Source: Oscillospiraceae bacterium
GTDB lineage: Bacteria; Bacillota; Clostridia; Oscillospirales; CAG-272
Length of the DNA: 32,091 nt
Reading direction: 5' to 3'
Assembly: GCA_015065075.1 (NCBI GenBank)
Contig: SVRA01000012.1
Location: 1-32,091 of the forward strand
In this document: positions 16,456 to 24,575 of the stretch, piece after piece
Numbering within the stretch: position 1 is the first letter of the stretch
How the letters are laid out: each line of letters begins with the position of its first letter
Made by a program: the position numbers and the translations under genes
Notes under the pieces: generated by a model
Told to the model about the DNA's origin: nothing
The model's input: the letters and a program-made list of their open reading frames with translations, nothing else
Database searches by the model: none

Positions 16456-18402
16456 CTATCCTTCCAGATCCTCGTATATTTCCATAAGACGATCCTCGAT
16501 CTCGTTTTTTCGGTTGTCCAGCTCGGCAAGCTTTTTGTAATCTGTGGCGGCGTCTCCGTTCATCTGCTCGGTGATCTGGTCAAGCTCGACTTCGAGTTTT
16601 TCCATCTCCGCTGTAAGACGCGCGATTCTGTTCGCCTTTTTTCTTGCCTCCGACGCTTCTTGCTTTGCCTTAAGATACTGCTCTTTTCCGCTTGGCGCGG
16701 TCGTCTTTTGCGGCTGCGGAACTTCGGCGGCTACCATGCGCTCTTTTCTTGCCGAGGTGAATTCTCGGAATTCGGTATAGGCTTCTCCCGATCTCGTTAT
16801 CTGATAGTCGAACATATCTCCGTCAACGTATCCGTCGGGCTTGAGCTCGATTATGCGGCTTGCCAGCTTTTCGATGAAATAACGGTCGTGCGAGACGGCG
16901 ATGATCGTGCCGTCAAAATCCTCAAGCGCGGATTCGAGCGCCTCTCGGGAGTCTATGTCGAGGTGGTTGGTCGGCTCGTCGAGGATGAGAAGGTTCATTC
17001 TCGACAGGATGAGCTTGGAGAGTGTCAGACGCGCCCGCTCTCCTCCGGAGAGCATTTTTACGGTCTTGAATACGTCCTCGCCGAAGAAATTGAACCAGGC
17101 GAGAGTGGAACGAATTTTTTGCTCGGGAAGGGTGGGGTAGTGATCCCAAAGCTCGTCGATGACGGTTTTATCGGGGTCAAGATTTTGGTTTTCCTGATCG
17201 TAGTAGCCGATCTCGACGTTGTATCCCTCCTCGATCTTGCCCGCCGTGGCGGTCAGCTTTTTCATCATCAGTTTGATCAGGGTGGATTTGCCGCAACCGT
17301 TCGGTCCGATGATGAGCAGGCGGTCGTTTCGTTTGACGAGGAAATTGAGGTCGGTGAACAGGCGCTTGTTTCCAAAGCCCATTGCTAGTCCTTTGACGTC
17401 AAGCACGTCGTTGCCGCTTGCGATGGCGGACGTGAATTTCATTCGGATCGCTCTCTGCTCTGTTTCGGGGGCCTCGAGCTTTTCCATTTTATCAAGCAGC
17501 TTTTGGCGCGACTCGGCGGCGATTATATTTCTCTCGCGATTCCATTGGCGCTGTTGGGCAATGTATGCCTCCTGCCTTGCTATTTCCTTTTGCTGCTCCT
17601 TGTAGTGCTTTTCGTATATCTCGCGGTCGATCTTTCTTTGCTCCATGCTCTTGGTGTAATTCCCGTTATAGAGCTTGGCGCGATGATGCTCGATGGCGAG
17701 TGTTTTGTTTGTTATACGGTCGAGAAAATAACGGTCGTGGGAGATTATCATTACGCACTTTTTGTACTGCGAGAGATAGTTTTCAAGCCAGCCGAGCGTT
17801 TCGATGTCAAGGTGGTTGGTCGGCTCGTCAAGCATCAGTATATCGGGCTCCTGACAAAGCTCGATCGCAAGGGCAAGGCGTGTTCTTTGTCCTCCCGAGA
17901 GCAGAGAAACGTTCATATTTATCTGGTCGTCGTCAAAGCCGAGCTTTTGAAGAATTGAACGGCACCTGCCTCTGAACTCAAGACCGCCGTCGCGGATAAA
18001 TTTATCGTTGAGCGACATATATTCATTGGTATATATGCTATGCTTTGCGTCAGTGTGGTCGGCGAGCAATATCTCAAGCTCCGAGAGGCGCTTTTCAGCC
18101 GCAAGCAGTGCGGGGAAGGCAGCGTACATGTGCTCAAGTGCAGTTGAGCCCTCCGAGGCATCCGCCTCGGAGAAAGCGCCGTACTGCGAAAGTATGCCTA
18201 CGGTCTTTCCCTTGGATATATAGATTTCTCCCTCTTCCGCCTCGTATTCACCCGTTATGAGCTTGAAAAGCGAGGTCTTGCCGCTTCCGTTCGCGCCAAT
18301 GATACCGAGCTTATCGTTTTCCTCAAGAGAAAACGAGACCTTTTCAAGTATCGTGGTCGTTCCGAAGCGGAGGGTCAGGTTGTTTGCGCTTATTGCTATC
18401 AT
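16456..18402 (-). CDS. ABC-F family ATP-binding protein (YdiF/Uup-like)
   Basis: Two ATPase domains: GANGSGKTSL/LSGGQRTRLALA/LMLDEPTNHLD and GPNGCGKSTL/LSGGERARLTLS/LILDEPTNHLD; no TM; linker and C-terminal coiled-coil. Confidence 0.95.
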   Translation of the reverse strand: MIAISANNLTLRFGTTTILEKVSFSLEENDKLGIIGANGSGKTSLFKLITGEYEAEEGEIYISKGKTVGILSQYGAFSEADASEGSTALEHMYAAFPALLAAEKRLSELEILLADHTDAKHSIYTNEYMSLNDKFIRDGGLEFRGRCRSILQKLGFDDDQINMNVSLLSGGQRTRLALAIELCQEPDILMLDEPTNHLDIETLGWLENYLSQYKKCVMIISHDRYFLDRITNKTLAIEHHRAKLYNGNYTKSMEQRKIDREIYEKHYKEQQKEIARQEAYIAQQRQWNRERNIIAAESRQKLLDKMEKLEAPETEQRAIRMKFTSAIASGNDVLDVKGLAMGFGNKRLFTDLNFLVKRNDRLLIIGPNGCGKSTLIKLMMKKLTATAGKIEEGYNVEIGYYDQENQNLDPDKTVIDELWDHYPTLPEQKIRSTLAWFNFFGEDVFKTVKMLSGGERARLTLSKLILSRMNLLILDEPTNHLDIDSREALESALEDFDGTIIAVSHDRYFIEKLASRIIELKPDGYVDGDMFDYQITRSGEAYTEFREFTSARKERMVAAEVPQPQKTTAPSGKEQYLKAKQEASEARKKANRIARLTAEMEKLEVELDQITEQMNGDAATDYKKLAELDNRKNEIEDRLMEIYEDLEG

Positions 18403-18450
18403 TTTCTTTCCTTTTGTAGCAGAGTTTATTTTATTTCATTTTTGTTTCAC

Positions 18451-18479
18451 TTGACTTTTGATCAAATATAAGCTATAAT
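18451..18479 (+). promoter_or_regulatory. Vegetative promoter for gpsA-like gene
   Basis: TTGACT-17-TATAAT; spacer contains the palindrome TTTGATCAAA. Confidence 0.75.
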
Positions 18480-18583
18480 ATAGCGAAGACACTTAATATT
18501 GTATCATTTTTAGTGATTTTTGTCAATGCAGGCTAATAAATTAGTTTTTGCAAGTTAAAATGAAAGGCTTTGATCTTATTTAT

Positions 18584-19546
18584 ATGAAAATTTGTGTTGC
18601 CGGCTGCGGTCGCTGGGGTTCTCTCATTACCTGGTATCTCGCCGAAAAGAAAAATTTTCCCGTAACTCTTTACGGTCGTCCCGATTCCAAGCATATTCAG
18701 AGATTCTTGAAGGAACGAAGAAACGATCTTCTCATTCTTCCCGAGTCGGTGGAGGTTTCTACAGACCTTTCTTGCTTTGAGCATGCTGACGTTATTATTA
18801 TTTCGATAAATTCGCAATCTCTCGATTCATTTTTGCGCGATCTTGCTCCTCTTGGGCTGAAAAACAAGATCTTCGTGCTTTGTATGAAGGGAATCGAGAT
18901 CTCTACGGGTCGTCGACTCTCCGAGATCGCCAAGGCAAACGTTGATCCCTCGAACAAGATCGCCGTTTGGCTCGGTCCCGGTCACGTTCAGGAGTTTTAC
19001 GCGGGAATCCCTAACTGTATGGTCATCGACAGCGAGGACGAGCAGACCAAGCATCTGCTTGTAGATTCGTTCTCAAGCGAGCTGATAAGATTTTACTACG
19101 GCGAGGATATGATCGGAAACGAGATCGGCGCGGCGGCAAAAAACGTTATCGGTATTGCTGCGGGAATACTCGACGGTAGTGAGCTTTCTACCCTTAAGGG
19201 TGCTTTGATGTCCAGAGGAACGAGAGAGGTAGCTCGCCTTATCTCTGCTATGGGAGGAAATCAGCTTTCGGCTTACGGCCTTTGCCATCTTGGAGACTAT
19301 GAGGCAACAGTTTTTTCAAAATTCAGCCACAACCGTGAATTTGGAGAAAAGATCGCCAAGGGAGAGTCGTTTGACAAGCTGGCGGAGGGATATTACACCG
19401 TCAAAGCGATTATGCTTCTCTGCGAAAAATATTCGGTTGATATGCCGATCTGTAACGAGGTCTACAGGGTTATTTACGAGGGCAAGAGCTGCCGCGCGGC
19501 GATCGACAGTCTTTTCGTCCGAAGCATCAAATCGGAATTTAATTAA
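18584..19546 (+). CDS. gpsA: NAD(P)-dependent glycerol-3-phosphate dehydrogenase, divergent
   Basis: MKICVAGCGRWGSLITWYLA Rossmann GxGxxG, KGIE, GPGHVQE, NEIGAAAKNVIGIAAGI (catalytic Lys context), SRGTREVARL, HLGDYEATVFSKFSHNREFG. Confidence 0.82.
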   Translation: MKICVAGCGRWGSLITWYLAEKKNFPVTLYGRPDSKHIQRFLKERRNDLLILPESVEVSTDLSCFEHADVIIISINSQSLDSFLRDLAPLGLKNKIFVLCMKGIEISTGRRLSEIAKANVDPSNKIAVWLGPGHVQEFYAGIPNCMVIDSEDEQTKHLLVDSFSSELIRFYYGEDMIGNEIGAAAKNVIGIAAGILDGSELSTLKGALMSRGTREVARLISAMGGNQLSAYGLCHLGDYEATVFSKFSHNREFGEKIAKGESFDKLAEGYYTVKAIMLLCEKYSVDMPICNEVYRVIYEGKSCRAAIDSLFVRSIKSEFN

Positions 19547-19557
19547 AAATATTAAGA

Positions 19558-19593
19558 AAGCACCGAAATCTTCAGACTTCGGTGCTTTTGTTT
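19558..19593. terminator. Terminator between gpsA and the convergent CHAP gene
   Basis: AAGCACCGAA-ATCTTCAGAC-TTCGGTGCTT followed by TTGTTT. Confidence 0.8.
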
Positions 19594-21064
19594 ATTTGAA
19601 TTTGCGTTTTTGGATTGCAAAGCATACTGATAGCCCAAGCGCGATCAGACTCGGCAAGATGCTGACAGCCACGCTTGATCTGCAACCGAAGGCGTTTGGC
19701 TTTTCGGAATATACCGCAGTATATACTATGCTTTCGGTTATTTTCGCGGGGATCTCATCGACTCCCCAGCCCTCAAAGCACTCGTCGTCGACCTCGGGCG
19801 GCTCGACAAGGTCTCCGTAATATCCTTTGATCTCCTTGAGCACTTTTCCGTCGGAATCCGCAAAGGTGACGGTATATAAGGTCTCATCCCACTGGGCAAC
19901 GAGGATTGTTTTTTTATCAATATCGCTAAGCGTATCGCCCGATTGCAAAAGCTCGCCCGTTTCGATCACCTTCCAACCGACGAAGCCCGAGGTCTCTCTT
20001 GTGATCTCGGGATCGGGAAGGGCGATCGTGGTAGACGGGAGCACGGCAAATCTCGTGACATATTCATTTTCCGCATCGTGAATGAGCTCTATCGCCTCGG
20101 TTGCTCCGTCAGATGATATCTGGACGGCCTTTTTTGCCGCTTTCGCATAGCCCCCGTAAGTTTTCCCGTCTTTTTGATAGCTGATTTTAAAGCAATCGCC
20201 GTATCTCTCTTTTACCGTAAGAAGCTCGTAAGCGCCCAGGACGTCGGAGTTTTCACTCATTTTTTCATCTGAATAGACGTTTATTTCGCCTTTTGAGATA
20301 TACAGTCCCGAGGACATTTCCTCACCTGAATGATCCACCTTCAAAGCCGTTTCGTCTGTCTTGTATTTTGGCGATGCGTACCCAACTATGTATTTGTCCG
20401 ACAATTTATACGAGCGAAGGCAAACGTAATGTCCTGCGGTCGACAGAGCGCTGCCGCTTGATGCGTTTCCTTCGATCGTATACACGCGGTTTTCGTCCGA
20501 ATAAAGAACCATACCTATATGAGTGGAGGTCACCGAGCTGCCCGCGTCCTTGAAAAAGATAAGGTCTGCTGTTTTGGGAGCATAGTTTTTCTTTTCAACG
20601 TATATTCCCATATCCTTGCAATCCGCAAGCCAGCGGCGGCAGCTAACCTCGGATCCCGATGCGGTCTTTTCTACTCTCGATTGGCGTAAGCACCAATTCA
20701 CAAACGAGGCGCACCATGCGTATCCGTAGCTCAGTCCATTACCCTCTTGGTTGTCGAGCTTGCCGTAAAGGACGTTGTATTCGACAAAATTTTTCGTGCC
20801 CGAGGAGTTCATTCCGTCAAGGTCAGAATCTCCGTCTCCCTCGTGATATCCGAGCTGTGAGAGCGCTATTGCGATAACGTCGGTTGCCTGATCGCCCGTC
20901 AGCTCTATTCGCCCAAGATGCTCGTAATATTTACTGCTTTTGTATTCCTCGGACACCTGATAGGTCTCGGTCACTGCTGAGGTCTCAAGTGTGCACAGCC
21001 CCGATGTCGTAGTGATCATCAAAGCAAAAAGGACAAGGCACGCTAATGCTTTTTTTATATTCAT
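19592..21064 (-). CDS. Secreted, C-terminally membrane-anchored CHAP-type amidase-like protein with InlB-B/Listeria-Bacteroides-type repeats
   Basis: Signal peptide MNIKKALACLVLFALMITTTSG; YGYAWCASFVNWCLRQ...ADLIFFKD...THIGMVLYSDENRVYTIEGNAS CHAP-like pattern; FVGWKVIETGELLQSGDTLSDI.. and VTFADSDGKVLKEIKGYYGDLVEPP..FEGW repeats; C-terminal TM ending RKFK. Confidence 0.8.
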   Translation of the reverse strand: MNIKKALACLVLFALMITTTSGLCTLETSAVTETYQVSEEYKSSKYYEHLGRIELTGDQATDVIAIALSQLGYHEGDGDSDLDGMNSSGTKNFVEYNVLYGKLDNQEGNGLSYGYAWCASFVNWCLRQSRVEKTASGSEVSCRRWLADCKDMGIYVEKKNYAPKTADLIFFKDAGSSVTSTHIGMVLYSDENRVYTIEGNASSGSALSTAGHYVCLRSYKLSDKYIVGYASPKYKTDETALKVDHSGEEMSSGLYISKGEINVYSDEKMSENSDVLGAYELLTVKERYGDCFKISYQKDGKTYGGYAKAAKKAVQISSDGATEAIELIHDAENEYVTRFAVLPSTTIALPDPEITRETSGFVGWKVIETGELLQSGDTLSDIDKKTILVAQWDETLYTVTFADSDGKVLKEIKGYYGDLVEPPEVDDECFEGWGVDEIPAKITESIVYTAVYSEKPNAFGCRSSVAVSILPSLIALGLSVCFAIQKRKFK

Positions 21065-21242
21065 ATATTTTTTCTCCGTGTGTACAGGATCGTTTTTCCA
21101 TTACAAGAATATTATATCATTTCTGCTTTTCTTTGTCAAGTTGCTTGATTTGAGGACAGGCGTTGAAATTAATCGTTTTTGATATAAGATTTGTGGGCGA
21201 ATGTTAAAGATTGAAAGTCGTCTAAAATCAACCAAAGGTTTA

Positions 21243-21271
21243 TTGACAAATTGCAGTCTCGGTATTATAAT
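21243..21271 (+). promoter_or_regulatory. Perfect consensus vegetative promoter
   Basis: TTGACA (21243-21248), 17-nt spacer, TATAAT (21266-21271). Confidence 0.9.
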
Positions 21272-21336
21272 AGGATTATCGGTCTGTCGGCATAGACCCC
21301 GACGGAGCGAAATTTTATGAAAAGGAGGCGACTTTA

Positions 21337-21387
21337 ATGATTTCTACACGCTATGGATACTGCAAACTCGCCTCGGAGTCGGTCTAA
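21337..21387 (+). CDS. Candidate leader peptide MISTRYGYCKLASESV (16 aa)
   Basis: AAAAGGAGG SD at correct spacing to ATG; stop TAA abuts a hairpin. Confidence 0.45.
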   Translation: MISTRYGYCKLASESV

Positions 21388-21418
21388 GGCAAAAAAAGGA
21401 TGCTGACCTTGGTTTGCC
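21388..21418 (+). promoter_or_regulatory. Leader hairpin abutting uORF stop codon
   Basis: GGCAAAAAAAGG-ATGCTGA-CCTTGGTTTGCC: 12-position stem with tandem A-G mismatches. Confidence 0.55.
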
Positions 21419-21504
21419 GAGATTCTTTGCGGCGATTTATCCCAAAAACCGAGCGTGCTTATTGCAGAGGTGCGCTCGAGCGAATTGCAGCAAGGAGTTA
21501 GCAG

Positions 21505-21747
21505 ATGATAGACACAAACAATTTGGGCAGGAAGATCGCAGATGCCAGAAAGCGCTCGAAGCTTACGCAAAATGACCTTGCGCTTCGGGTCGGCGTTACG
21601 GCGCAGGCGGTCTCCAAGTGGGAGCAGGGAAGATCCTGCCCCGATATTGCCATTCTCGATGAAATTGCCGACGCCCTTGGCATTTCGCTCTTTGAGCTTT
21701 TGGGAATGGATGAACGCGATGCGTTTCTGTCAAAACATAGCTCGTAA
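21505..21747 (+). CDS. Small XRE/Cro-type helix-turn-helix regulator (80 aa)
   Basis: GRKIADARKRSKLTQNDLALRVGVTAQAVSKWEQGRSCPDIAILDEIADALGISLFELLG; AAGGAG SD. Confidence 0.93.
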   Translation: MIDTNNLGRKIADARKRSKLTQNDLALRVGVTAQAVSKWEQGRSCPDIAILDEIADALGISLFELLGMDERDAFLSKHSS

Positions 21748-21806
21748 CCTTCTTCCTTTCGGGCCTTTGGCTTGAGCTTTGATTGTCAATTGCGTACGCG
21801 AAAATC

Positions 21807-21837
21807 AGTCTCACCTATAACGGTGGGGCTTTTTTTC
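21807..21837 (+). terminator. Rho-independent terminator after XRE gene
   Basis: AGTCTCACC-TATAAC-GGTGGGGCT followed by TTTTTTT. Confidence 0.8.
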
Positions 21838-21961
21838 TTTGAAAATATTTGAAAAGGTATTTACTTTTTTTATTTCGGATGGTATAATTCAGGTAGAAAT
21901 ATTCCACTTGTTGGCGGTCGCGCTCTCGGGCGGATTGCCGACCGGCACACGGAGGTATGAC

Positions 21962-22681
21962 ATGATACTTTACTACGTCAGACACGGAGATCCGATCTAT
22001 AATCCCGACAGCCTTACTCCTCTCGGACACCGTCAGGCCGAGGCGGTTGGTAGGCGCTTTGCCGTTCACGGACTTGACAAAATATATTCGTCTCCCTCCG
22101 TGCGCGCGAGGCAGACCGCCATGCCGACCTGCGAAATTCTGAAGCAGGAGATGACCGTGCTTGATTGGTGCTGCGAGTCGCTTGCGTGGAGAGATATGAC
22201 GGTTGAATATGAGCCCGGCAAGCTCACCTGGGCATTCTTCCACCGTCCGACGAGAGATCTTTTCACCTCGCCCGAGGTCAGAGCGCTCGGCGATAAATGG
22301 TACACCTATCCCGCGTTTGAAAATACCCGCTTTGAAGCGGGCGTGAAGCGGGTGCGCGAGGAGGCTGATAAATTCATGCTTTCTCTCGGCTACCGTCACG
22401 ATGCGCTTCGAAGCGGCTATATTGCCGAGGAGCCGACCGACGAAAGGGTCGCTTTGTTTGCTCATCAGGGATTTGGTCTTCTGTTTCTGAGCACGATACT
22501 TGATATCCCGTACAATGATTTTTCCACCCGATTTGACATCGGGCACACCGGCGTTTCGGTTATTGAGTTTTCTGCATCGAAGGGCGGATTTTGTATCCCA
22601 AGGCTTCTTCAGCATTCCAACGATTCGCATCTTTACAAGGAGGGGCTTGGCACTCGCTATCAGAACGAAATTTTTATATAA
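21962..22681 (+). CDS. Histidine phosphatase (phosphoglycerate mutase-like) family protein
   Basis: MILYYVRHGDPIYNPDSLTPLGHRQAEAVGRRF (RHG motif), SSPSVRARQTAMPTCEIL, ALFAHQGFGLLFLS; GGAGG SD. Confidence 0.9.
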   Translation: MILYYVRHGDPIYNPDSLTPLGHRQAEAVGRRFAVHGLDKIYSSPSVRARQTAMPTCEILKQEMTVLDWCCESLAWRDMTVEYEPGKLTWAFFHRPTRDLFTSPEVRALGDKWYTYPAFENTRFEAGVKRVREEADKFMLSLGYRHDALRSGYIAEEPTDERVALFAHQGFGLLFLSTILDIPYNDFSTRFDIGHTGVSVIEFSASKGGFCIPRLLQHSNDSHLYKEGLGTRYQNEIFI

Positions 22682-22703
22682 ATTCCCTTTGGGAAGCTTC
22701 CTT

Positions 22704-22742
22704 GAGGCTTGCGCGGACAGCTGACGCACAAGCCTCATTTTT
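22704..22742 (+). terminator. Rho-independent terminator after phosphatase gene
   Basis: GAGGCTTG...CAAGCCTC followed by ATTTTTTTG. Confidence 0.75.
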
Positions 22743-22776
22743 TTGCCTTTATCGGCAAAAAATATGGCGATTTCTA

Positions 22777-22805
22777 TTGATTTTTTTTCATATATATGAT
22801 ATACT
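22777..22805 (+). promoter_or_regulatory. Promoter of the rhamnosidase-like gene
   Basis: TTGATT-17-TATACT. Confidence 0.65.
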
Positions 22806-22808
22806 TAC

Positions 22809-22832
22809 TCTGTGTGAGTATGCTCACACAGA
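22809..22832. promoter_or_regulatory. Perfect inverted repeat at the predicted transcription start (operator or 5' hairpin)
   Basis: TCTGTGTGAG-TATG-CTCACACAGA. Confidence 0.6.
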
Positions 22833-22862
22833 ATAATTTCCTTGAGAAAGGCTTATGATACT

Positions 22863-24548
22863 ATGGCTAAGGTAAATGAAATTTTTAACGAATTGAACGG
22901 CTCTCAGACCGACCCCAGAGTCAGAAGATATATTACTCCCAAGAGAATCATTTTCACTCAAGGCAACGTAACCAATGCAGATGTGTTGCTTAACGAATGC
23001 CCGAATCAGTTAACCTTCCATCCCGCAGGCGTTTGCGGAATGCAGAACAACACAGATAAGAATGCGGCTATTCTTATAGATTTCGGCATCGAATTTGCCG
23101 GATGCATGCGTATTCTTTGTCAGGGTGCCAACACAGGCGGAGAAAACAGAGCAGATCTTCGCATTCGCTTCGGCGAGAGCGTTATGGAGGCGTTGACTCC
23201 TCTTGGCGTCAAAAACTCCACCAACAACCACGCAAACCGAGACATTGCAATGAGCATCAGCGGACTGTCGGCAAACGAGACCAACGAATCGGGCTTCCGC
23301 TTTGCATATATCGAGCTTCTCGGTGACGGCGCGATAATGAATCTTGCCGGAATCAAGGGTGTATTCTGCTACAACGACGTTGAATACAAGGGTAGCTTTG
23401 AGTGCTCCGATGAAAGACTCAACAAGATCTGGCAGGTAGCGGCTTACACCGTTCACCTCAACATGCAGGAATATCTTTGGGACGGCATCAAGCGCGACCG
23501 CCTCGTATGGATAGGCGATATGCACACCGAGGTGCAGACCATTCTCGCGGTATTCGGCAACGATCCCATTATCAAGAGGTCTCTCGACCTGATCAGAGAT
23601 GACACGCCCGTTGATCAGTGGATGAATAACATTACAACCTATTCGCTCTGGTGGCTCTTTATGCATCACGATCTTTACCGTCAGGTTGGCGATCTTGATT
23701 ATCTGATGGAGCAGAAAGAATATATGGTTGAGCTGATCAAGCGCTTTTTGCCTCTCGTTGACGAGAACGGCTCCGAGGTCTTGACCGGTCACAGATTCCT
23801 CGACTGGCCCAACGAAAGCTATGAGGAGGGCAAGCACGCGGGACTTCAGGGAATTCTCAAGATAGTTCTTGAAAAGAGTGCCGATATGCTTCGTGTATTT
23901 GGAGAGAACGAGCTTGCCGACGAGTGTGCGGCAAAGGCGGCGCTTATGACAAAGCACGTGCCCAATCCCGGAACATCCAAGCAGGGTGCTTCTATGCTTG
24001 CTTTGTCTCGCATCGTTGATCCCAAGGAAGTAAACGAAAAGTGGCTCGCTCCCGGCGGCGCTCACGGTTACTCGACCTTCTTCGGTTATTATCTGCTCGT
24101 TGCAAAGGCTATGGCGGGAGATTTCGCGGGCGCTCTTGACGACATCAAGGCGTTTTGGGGCGCTATGCTCGACTTTGGCGCAACTACCTTCTGGGAGGAC
24201 TTCAATCTCGATTGGACCGTAAACAGCGCGCCCATCGACGAGATCGTGCCCGAGGGCAAGAACGATATTCACGGAGATTTCGGCGCATATTGCTACAAGA
24301 ACTTCCGTCACTCTCTCTGCCACGGCTGGTCTTCGGGTCCTTGCCCCTATATGACTCAGTACGTTCTCGGTATCCGCGCGATCTCCGCAGACACCTACGA
24401 GATAGACCCTGAGCTTGCTTATCTTGACTGGGCAAGGGGCGAATATCCCACCGAAAAGGGAATGATCTCGGTCAGCGCGAAAAAGACCCCCGAGGGTACT
24501 CTCGTTGAGGTCTCTGCTCCCGAGGGAATCAAGATAATCAGAAAATGA
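22863..24548 (+). CDS. Alpha-L-rhamnosidase-like (GH78-type) protein, no signal peptide
   Basis: YKGSFECSDERLNKIWQVAAYTVHLNMQEYLWDGIKRDRLVWIGDMHTE; ATTFWEDFNLDW; CHGWSSGPCPYMTQYVLGI. Confidence 0.85.
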   Translation: MAKVNEIFNELNGSQTDPRVRRYITPKRIIFTQGNVTNADVLLNECPNQLTFHPAGVCGMQNNTDKNAAILIDFGIEFAGCMRILCQGANTGGENRADLRIRFGESVMEALTPLGVKNSTNNHANRDIAMSISGLSANETNESGFRFAYIELLGDGAIMNLAGIKGVFCYNDVEYKGSFECSDERLNKIWQVAAYTVHLNMQEYLWDGIKRDRLVWIGDMHTEVQTILAVFGNDPIIKRSLDLIRDDTPVDQWMNNITTYSLWWLFMHHDLYRQVGDLDYLMEQKEYMVELIKRFLPLVDENGSEVLTGHRFLDWPNESYEEGKHAGLQGILKIVLEKSADMLRVFGENELADECAAKAALMTKHVPNPGTSKQGASMLALSRIVDPKEVNEKWLAPGGAHGYSTFFGYYLLVAKAMAGDFAGALDDIKAFWGAMLDFGATTFWEDFNLDWTVNSAPIDEIVPEGKNDIHGDFGAYCYKNFRHSLCHGWSSGPCPYMTQYVLGIRAISADTYEIDPELAYLDWARGEYPTEKGMISVSAKKTPEGTLVEVSAPEGIKIIRK

Positions 24549-24575
24549 TCCGAACATTAAATTTCGAGGCCAATT

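Noticed and set aside
16660-17388. Plus-strand ORFs opposite the ABC-F gene
   Set aside because: Antisense shadows of a well-supported two-domain ATPase.
21317-21337. MKRRRL mini-ORF overlapping the uORF start (TAATG)
   Set aside because: Encoded mostly by the SD sequence itself; probably coincidental.
21337-21504. uORF MISTRYGYCKLASESV as a relic of a serine recombinase (RYGYCRVST-like start) or an A-AAA-AAG frameshift product
   Set aside because: Resemblance is only a few residues; the slippery run lies after the stop codon, and downstream frames show no recombinase motifs.
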